Assembly (NCBI GenBank): GCA_045656625.1
Contig: JAZORL010000130.1
Span: forward strand, 1-21,601
Direction: 5' to 3'
Source of the DNA: Scatosoma sp045656625
Lineage (GTDB): Bacteria > Bacillota > Clostridia > Christensenellales > Borkfalkiaceae
Length of the DNA: 21,601 bases
In this document: positions 17,711 through 21,601 of the stretch, in pieces
Numbering within the stretch: position 1 is the first letter of the stretch
Layout: the number at the start of each line of letters is the position of its first letter
Program-made: the position numbers and the translations under genes
The notes under the pieces: model-generated
Database searches by the model: none
What the model was told of the DNA's origin: nothing
The model's input: the letters and a program-made list of their open reading frames with translations, nothing else

Positions 17711-18628
17711 TTACCAATTCTCTTTTACCTTTTCTATAATCGCTTTTGCGTCAATCGAATATTGCTTTCGCAAATACTTTTGACTGCCAACAATACACGA
17801 ATATCTATCGTCCAACGCCACGCGGACAAGCTTTGCTTTTACGCCGTCCGTTTCCGCCAAAACTTCCGCCACCGTCGAGCCAAAACCACCGCTCAAGTTG
17901 TGTTCTTCCACGGTAACGATTGCTTTATGCGTTTTCGCACATTCCAAAATCACTTCTTGGTTAATGGGTTTTACAGTCGGGAAGGTATATACCGTCGGCG
18001 TAATTCCCTGTGCTTTCAATTCTTCGCAAGCCTCATTCACTTCATCGAAAATTGCGCCCGTCGAGAACACCGCAACCTTTTCACCCTTTTGAATTTTAAT
18101 CGCTTTGCCGATTGTAAAGCCGTCCAACTTCTCATGGATACGCTTTTCACCGCCTCTGCCAAGACGAAGATAGCAAGTGCCAGGCGTTTCATAAATTGCC
18201 TTGGTTGCACATTCCGCTTCTACCAAATCCCCCGGCGCAAGTACTGTCACGTCGGGAAGCGAACGCATCATCGCGATATCTTCCGTCGCGTGATGACTCA
18301 TACCGAGCGAACCGTACACAAAGCCGCCGCCCACACAAACCACCTTGACGTTTGCATTATGATAAGCGCAATCGTTTCGAATCTGTTCGATACAACGAAG
18401 CGTCGGGAAATTGCCAATCGAATAGGTATAAACCGTCTTGCCTTGCATCGCAAGACCTGCCGCAATTGACGTCATATTTTGTTCGGCAATCCCCGCGTTG
18501 ATAATTTGGTCGGGCAATTCTGTCCAGAAAGGCTTTAACACCCCAAAACCAAGGTCGCCCGTAATGATATATACGTTTTTATCCTTCTTTGCAATTTCCA
18601 GCAAAGTTCTTACGAATGTATCTCTCAT
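17711..18628 (-). CDS. Split transketolase, C-terminal subunit
   Basis: A 305-residue protein equal to the pyrimidine-binding and C-terminal domains of transketolase. It contains ITGDLGFG (22-29), the catalytic glutamate region INAGIAEQNM that activates thiamin diphosphate, SLGMSHHATEDIAMMRSLP and a C-terminal NLSGGFGSTVAEVLAE. It must pair with the N-terminal subunit encoded just before it; the ATG overlaps that stop (ATGA). Split transketolases occur in many bacteria and archaea, and copies inside polysaccharide loci probably make special sugars rather than serve central metabolism. Which ketose or aldose it uses cannot be told. Confidence 0.92.
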   Translation of the reverse strand: MRDTFVRTLLEIAKKDKNVYIITGDLGFGVLKPFWTELPDQIINAGIAEQNMTSIAAGLAMQGKTVYTYSIGNFPTLRCIEQIRNDCAYHNANVKVVCVGGGFVYGSLGMSHHATEDIAMMRSLPDVTVLAPGDLVEAECATKAIYETPGTCYLRLGRGGEKRIHEKLDGFTIGKAIKIQKGEKVAVFSTGAIFDEVNEACEELKAQGITPTVYTFPTVKPINQEVILECAKTHKAIVTVEEHNLSGGFGSTVAEVLAETDGVKAKLVRVALDDRYSCIVGSQKYLRKQYSIDAKAIIEKVKENW

Positions 18629-19476
18629 TTAGTTCCCTCCCCATACGGATCGACAACACCTTCGGGCATCGCCGCGTGCAATTCTTTCAAAGCTCCATCG
18701 TATTCTTCGCCCTCATGCGGGAAACGATAATGCCAAAGAATATCAAATTCCATAAAGGATACCCCTTTGCCTTTCACGGTATTAGCGATAATCACCGTGG
18801 GCTTGTCCGTACTTTCCTTTGCTTTTGCGAAAGCCGCGCGAAGCTCGTCGTGGTTGTGTCCGTCGATATCAAGAACGTTCCAACCAAACGCTTTCCATTT
18901 TTCCGCGAACGGCGCAAGGGAAAGAGTATTTTCGCAAAAATCCAAGCTTTGCATTTTGTTGTGGTCAACGATAACAACAAATTGATTGAGTTTAAATTGA
19001 TTTGCAAACAGCGCCATTTCCCAAATAGAACCTTCATCACATTCGCCGTCGCCCACAATTGCATACGTATAATAGGACTTTTTTTCAAGCTTTGCGTTCA
19101 ACGCCATGCCTGCCGCCACGCAAGCGCCGTGTCCAAGCGAACCCGTGGAAAATTCCACCCCAGGAACACCTTTGTGCGAAACGTGCCCCGAAAGACGGCT
19201 ACCGTCCGCATAATGCGTTTTCAATTCCTCTCTGTCAAAAAATCCCTTTTCCGCAAGCGCCGCATAAATCGCCGCACCTGCGTGACCTTTACTCAAAATA
19301 ATTCTGTCACGATTTTCGTCTTTTAAATTTTCAGGTGAAATGTTCGCTACGTCGTTATAGAGCACCGCTACAATATCCGCAACCGACAAAATCGCGCCGA
19401 TATGGCTACCGTGCGAAATATGCGTCATTTCTATCCCGTGACGTCTAATCAACCACGCTAACTGTTCGCTGTTCAT
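18625..19476 (-). CDS. Split transketolase, N-terminal (ThDP-binding) subunit
   Basis: The start is ATG 19476, with AAGGAG at 19489-19484 and only 4 nt after the reductase stop; a longer frame to 19584 would sit inside the reductase gene. The 283-residue protein has the thiamin-diphosphate motif GDGECDEGSIWEMALFANQF ending in VDHNKMQ, plus SKGHAGAAIYAALAEKG and STGSLGHG, all typical of the transketolase N-domain. With the next gene it forms a two-subunit transketolase that would move a two-carbon ketol unit between sugar phosphates. Position directly after the initiating transferase and an aldo/keto reductase suggests a dedicated precursor pathway; this is inference. Confidence 0.93.
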   Translation of the reverse strand: MNSEQLAWLIRRHGIEMTHISHGSHIGAILSVADIVAVLYNDVANISPENLKDENRDRIILSKGHAGAAIYAALAEKGFFDREELKTHYADGSRLSGHVSHKGVPGVEFSTGSLGHGACVAAGMALNAKLEKKSYYTYAIVGDGECDEGSIWEMALFANQFKLNQFVVIVDHNKMQSLDFCENTLSLAPFAEKWKAFGWNVLDIDGHNHDELRAAFAKAKESTDKPTVIIANTVKGKGVSFMEFDILWHYRFPHEGEEYDGALKELHAAMPEGVVDPYGEGTK

Positions 19477-19480
19477 ATTC

Positions 19481-20425
19481 TTACTCCTTCGAGATTTCTT
19501 CCAATCTATCGATTTGTTCTTGCGTGAGCGTCCAATCCAATGCTTCTGCGTTTTGCAAAACTTGCTTAGGCGACTTCGCACCAACGATAACCACCGAATC
19601 CTGCAAGTAATCCAAAATCCAACGAATTGCTACTGAGGCAACCGATTTTCCTTGCTCCTCTGCGATTTCTTTCAATACTTCTACGATTTCAAGGTTTTTC
19701 AAAAGCTTTTCGCCGTGGAAATTTACGTAAATATCACGGGAACGTCTATCGTTTGCTTCAAACTTGCAATTCTTATCGTATTTACCGCTTAAAATACCTT
19801 GCCCAAGACTCCCCCAAGTAAATGGCGTCATCGCATATTCGTCACGGAAACGGAACATCTCCGTTTCATTTTTACGACAAGCCAAGCTGTATTCATCTTG
19901 GAATGAAACAAAAGGATTATTATTGCCAAATGCTTTCAATTCTTCCGCGTCTTTCTCATGAATGTTTGACAAACCGTAATAACGAATTTTTCCCTGTTGA
20001 CGCAAAATCTCAAGCGATTCCGCAACGTCGGCAAGCGGTGTTACTCCATCACGATAATGCACTTGATACAGGTCGATATAATCACGGTTAAGGCGTTGCA
20101 AACTCCCTTCCACTGCTTTAAAAATGTATTCACGGGAATTGTCGTACATTGTCTTTCCGTTTTCAACGCGTACGCCAAACTTGGTCGTAATCACCACGTT
20201 TTTGCTATCAGCGCCCAATGCCTCCGCAAGCGTTCTTTCGCTCTCCCCAAGCCCATATGTATCAGCAGTGTCAAAGAAATTAATCCCGTTATCCACGGCT
20301 GTTTTTACGGCATTAATGAGATCGTTTCTTTGAACGTCTCCCCAACCGTAACCGCCAAGTGGACAGCCGCCCATACACAGAGCAGACACCGTTAAATTCG
20401 TTTTCTTAATCGTTACTTTCTGCAT
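19481..20425 (-). CDS. Aldo/keto reductase
   Basis: The start is ATG 20425 (MQKVTIKKTNL), with AAGAGG about nine bases upstream; the frame stays open to 20545, but that lies within the upstream gene's acidic tail and encodes 40 residues of unlikely Lys/Arg/Met-rich sequence. The 314-residue protein has the AKR catalytic set: D52 and Y57 in FFDTADTYG, K82 in ITTKFG and H123 in YQVHYRD. SNIHEKD, TPFTWGSLGQGILSGKYD and a C-terminal VIVGAKSP provide the NADPH-site signature. AKRs reduce carbonyls or aldoses using NAD(P)H. It overlaps the initiating transferase by 20 nt and precedes the split transketolase by 4 nt, so the three probably act in one sugar pathway. The substrate is unknown. Confidence 0.9.
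   Translation of the reverse strand: MQKVTIKKTNLTVSALCMGGCPLGGYGWGDVQRNDLINAVKTAVDNGINFFDTADTYGLGESERTLAEALGADSKNVVITTKFGVRVENGKTMYDNSREYIFKAVEGSLQRLNRDYIDLYQVHYRDGVTPLADVAESLEILRQQGKIRYYGLSNIHEKDAEELKAFGNNNPFVSFQDEYSLACRKNETEMFRFRDEYAMTPFTWGSLGQGILSGKYDKNCKFEANDRRSRDIYVNFHGEKLLKNLEIVEVLKEIAEEQGKSVASVAIRWILDYLQDSVVIVGAKSPKQVLQNAEALDWTLTQEQIDRLEEISKE
19484..19489 (-). promoter_or_regulatory. Ribosome binding site deciding the transketolase N-subunit start
   Basis: Minus-strand AAGGAG, seven bases before ATG 19476 and overlapping the reductase stop region. It supports the short start over the in-frame upstream one at 19584. Confidence 0.8.
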
Positions 20426-21110
20426 TGTTTCCAACCTCTTCCGTAGGGGCAATTTCTTGCAAAACTTCCGTTTCAACATTTTCATTGCTTGTATCTGCAT
20501 TCTCTTGTTTAACTTCGGAAGAACCGTCATCTTCATTGCCCTCATTCGTGAACACCGACTTAATTGTCATAAAGAAGATTTTGAAATCCAAACCGAAAGA
20601 TAAATGGTCAACGTAGTAATTATCATATTCAAAACGAGCTTCCACCGTATTTGTTTTTCTGCCATGTACAGCAGCCCAGCCCGTAACCCCAGGACGAACG
20701 TCAAAACGCTTCAATTCTTCTTCGGTGTATTCTTCCCATTTCTTGGGATAATACGTAAGAACTGGACGAGGTCCGATTAAAGACATATCCCCTTTCAAAA
20801 TATTAATAAGTTGCGGCAATTCATCAATGCTCGTCGCACGAATAAACTTGCCCACTTTTGTTACACGTTTATCCCCTTTCACGCAATAAACCCCGCCTTC
20901 CTGTTGCTCCGCGCCGACGCACATAGAACGGAATTTGTACATCCAGTATACCTTTCCGTTTTTTCCTACGCGTTCCTGCTTGAATATAACAGGACCTTTC
21001 GATTCGCATTTAATCGCGATAGCCACTATCAACATAGGAAGTGCGCAAATTATTAACCCAATAATCGAAGCGAACAAATCAAAAAATCTCTTAAAAAAAT
21101 GCTTGTACAT
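20406..21110 (-). CDS. Initiating undecaprenyl-phosphate sugar phosphotransferase (WcaJ/PglC type)
   Basis: A 234-residue monotopic phosphoglycosyl transferase without the N-terminal multi-helix domain of full WcaJ. One hydrophobic hairpin region (11-33) is followed by PVIFKQERVGKNGK, YKFRSM (58-63), the catalytic Asp-Glu dyad in SIDELPQLINIL (D96, E97), GDMSLIGPRP (108-116) and RPGVTGWAAVHGR. It moves a sugar phosphate from a UDP-sugar to undecaprenyl phosphate, starting the repeat unit at the cytoplasmic membrane face. Residues 189-234 form an acidic Glu/Asp/Asn-rich tail not needed by the family. As first gene after the promoter, it has AAGGG upstream of the ATG. Confidence 0.93.
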   Translation of the reverse strand: MYKHFFKRFFDLFASIIGLIICALPMLIVAIAIKCESKGPVIFKQERVGKNGKVYWMYKFRSMCVGAEQQEGGVYCVKGDKRVTKVGKFIRATSIDELPQLINILKGDMSLIGPRPVLTYYPKKWEEYTEEELKRFDVRPGVTGWAAVHGRKTNTVEARFEYDNYYVDHLSFGLDFKIFFMTIKSVFTNEGNEDDGSSEVKQENADTSNENVETEVLQEIAPTEEVGNNAESND

Positions 21111-21151
21111 ACCGAAGCCCTTAAAAAATGGATTTTATAATATATAAATAT

Positions 21152-21180
21152 ATTATACTACTATATTTTCGAGTTGTCAA
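21152..21180 (-). promoter_or_regulatory. Operon promoter (sigma-A type)
   Basis: On the minus strand a perfect -35 TTGACA (21180-21175) and a perfect -10 TATAAT (21157-21152) are separated by 17 bases, the ideal spacing. Transcription should start near 21145, giving a short leader of about 35 bases before the first ATG. No other strong promoter is visible in the 20-kb operon. Confidence 0.92.
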
Positions 21181-21186
21181 CCCTTA

Positions 21187-21200
21187 CTACAAATTTGTAG
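21187..21200. promoter_or_regulatory. 14-bp perfect palindrome, candidate operator
   Basis: CTACAAATTTGTAG is perfectly self-complementary and ends six bases before the -35 box, centred about 48 bases upstream of the predicted start of transcription. Position and symmetry suit a dimeric regulator, either an activator or a repressor. The protein is unknown; no regulator gene is in the window. Confidence 0.55.
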
Positions 21201-21227
21201 TTTTCTGTTTTTAAAACAAAACAATGC

Positions 21228-21277
21228 TACCATGTACGCGTTGAAAACTTAAAGACTATACCATGTATGCGTTGAAA
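21228..21277. repeat. Two 19-bp direct repeats, 31-bp period, upstream of promoter
   Basis: TACCATGTACGCGTTGAAA (21228-21246) recurs as TACCATGTATGCGTTGAAA (21259-21277), 18 of 19 bases identical. The 31-bp period is close to three helical turns, so bound proteins would lie on the same DNA face. The repeats sit about 85-130 bases upstream of the predicted transcription start. They may be binding sites for an activator or a small tandem duplication. Confidence 0.65.
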
Positions 21278-21316
21278 TTAAAAATTATATTCTAAAAAAA
21301 TGTAAAACTTGCAAAC

Positions 21317-21349
21317 AAAAAAAAGCCCCATCCGCATAGCGGTAAGGCT
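21317..21349 (-). terminator. Rho-independent terminator upstream of the operon promoter
   Basis: On the minus strand a stem AGCCTTACCGC pairs, with one bulge and some G-T pairs, to GCGGATGGGGCT around a TAT loop and is followed by eight T residues. It would stop minus-strand transcription arriving from the right, insulating the operon promoter. The plus-strand side has a poorer T tract. Confidence 0.8.
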
Positions 21350-21352
21350 CTT

Positions 21353-21436
21353 TTATTCTTTAATAGTGATAATTAACAAAATATAACAAAAAATAGCAAG
21401 CAAAGTCACACCTACCCCTGTCAGAGCTTGTGGCAT
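21353..21436 (-). CDS. Doubtful 27-residue membrane microprotein
   Basis: An ATG-started frame (first residues MPQALTGVGV) encodes one hydrophobic stretch followed by Lys-Glu and stop, and the stop falls just before the terminator hairpin. The frame stays open upstream to a TAG at 21496-21494, and coding-like residues (YFASNAPYGKCDVFF) precede the ATG. There is no Shine-Dalgarno sequence before the ATG and no clear promoter, and other frames here are also partly open, so it may be part of an intergenic repeat rather than a gene. Confidence 0.2.
   Translation of the reverse strand: MPQALTGVGVTLLAIFCYILLIITIKE
21412..21428. repeat. Imperfect copy of the tRNA-like 3' end
   Basis: Plus-strand CTACCCCTGTCAGAGCT here matches CTGCCCCTGTCAGGCT at 21581-21596 except for one substitution and one inserted base. 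The second copy lies in the acceptor and T-stem of the probable tRNA. Such a duplicated tRNA 3' end can mark an integration footprint, or both may belong to an intergenic repeat family. A 7-bp hairpin (TTGTGGC/GCCACAA, 21428-21444) adjoins it. Confidence 0.5.
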
Positions 21437-21541
21437 AGCCACAAAGAAAACATCACATTTTCCGTAAGGTGCGTTAGAAGCGAAATAGCGAGTCTATCGA
21501 ACGTCACCGAAACACTCCTCGCGCAAATCGACAAGAATAGC
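21437..21541. other. Non-coding or repeat-like stretch between two terminators
   Basis: Between the two hairpin terminators I find no start codon with a ribosome binding site and no clear promoter. The DNA is more GC-balanced than the control region next to it. Two minus-strand frames stay open over a good part of it, which may be chance or the remnant of a repeated element. A small RNA cannot be excluded. Confidence 0.35.
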
Positions 21542-21578
21542 AAAAAGGCAGGCACGCTGATGCGTTCCTGCCTTTTTT
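21542..21578 (-). terminator. Strong hairpin terminator after the tRNA 3' end
   Basis: GGCAGG-x-ACGC pairs with GCGT-x-CCTGCC around a four-base loop, with an A run on one side and a T run on the other, so it could work in both directions. On the minus strand it follows the encoded CCA of the probable tRNA at once, the usual arrangement for the last tRNA of a transcript. Confidence 0.85.
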
Positions 21579-21601
21579 GGCTGCCCCTGTCAGGCTCGAA
21601 C
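21578..21601 (-). tRNA. Probable tRNA 3' end, cut by the window edge
   Basis: Read on the minus strand, the last 24 bases give G53, a T loop TTCGAGC (fits TTCRANY), C61 able to pair with G53, the T-stem half CTGAC, the acceptor half AGGGGCA, discriminator G73 and an encoded CCA. A strong terminator follows directly. The 5' part lies outside the window, so the anticodon is unseen. The implied U1-A72, G2-C71 and G73 would suit tRNA-Gln, but this is only a guess. Confidence 0.5.

Noticed and set aside
17693..19326. Long plus-strand open frames of 258 and 245 residues opposite the transketolase and reductase region
   Set aside because: They are antisense to transketolase genes with clear catalytic motifs, are rich in Arg and Phe, and contain no known domain or good ribosome binding site.
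19481..20545. Longer 354-residue version of the aldo/keto reductase
   Set aside because: The extra 40 residues lie over the transferase tail and are unlike any AKR N-terminus; ATG 20425 has a proper ribosome binding site.
21228..21277. Direct repeats as a possible mini-CRISPR
   Set aside because: There are only two 19-bp units with a 12-bp AT-rich gap and no cas genes; they fit regulatory sites or a tandem duplication better.
21545..21601. tmRNA 3' end rather than tRNA at the right edge
   Set aside because: The acceptor half AGGGGCA with G73 does not resemble the usual tmRNA end (AGCTCCACCA); a tRNA fits better, although the rest is not visible.

Overview
The window is one long polysaccharide (capsule or exopolysaccharide) biosynthesis operon, read entirely on the minus strand, right to left. 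AT-rich DNA, strong AAGGAG-type ribosome binding sites, a TTGACA-N17-TATAAT promoter, EpsG-type polymerase and WcaJ/PglC-type initiating transferase point to a low-GC Gram-positive of the Clostridia/Bacillota kind, probably a gut commensal. This assignment is inferred; no rRNA or other marker gene is present.

Layout in transcription order. Right edge (21601-21111): probable 3' end of a tRNA with encoded CCA, a strong hairpin terminator, about 180 bp of short-ORF or repeat-like DNA, a second terminator, two 19-bp direct repeats, a 14-bp palindrome and the operon promoter. Then 18 intact genes run nearly without gaps from 21110 to 488: initiating phosphoglycosyl transferase; aldo/keto reductase; split transketolase (two subunits); GT4; TviB-like UDP-HexNAc dehydrogenase; TviC/WbpP-like 4-epimerase; UDP-GlcNAc 2-epimerase; GT4; membrane-tailed NodB-like deacetylase; two GT4-like transferases; EpsG-like polymerase; GT2; GT14 (branch-type); GT4; Wzx flippase; and a large fusion of a polysaccharide pyruvyl transferase with a ferredoxin/FrhB-type iron-sulfur flavoprotein. 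Beyond its stop lies a broken gene resembling DUF1796 putative cysteine peptidases (484-75).

How they work together (inference from families). The first transferase puts a sugar phosphate on undecaprenyl phosphate. Seven glycosyltransferases extend it, so the repeat unit may hold up to about eight sugars, one possibly a branch. TviB plus TviC would supply UDP-GalNAcA and the 2-epimerase UDP-ManNAc. The deacetylase could free an amino group and the pyruvyl transferase could add a ketal. Wzx would flip the unit and the EpsG-like protein polymerise it. Co-occurrence of uronic acid, pyruvate and a deacetylase allows a zwitterionic polymer. No chain-length regulator, tyrosine kinase/phosphatase or attachment (LCP) gene is in the window.

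Most gene pairs overlap by 4 nt (ATGA/GTGA), 1 nt (TGATG) or 20 nt, or lie within 20 nt; the only larger gap is 60 nt (6410-6469). The most interesting points are the pyruvyl transferase-FrhB fusion, the aldo/keto reductase-split transketolase block, the tail-anchored deacetylase, the decaying 3' gene, and the control region with direct repeats and a palindrome.
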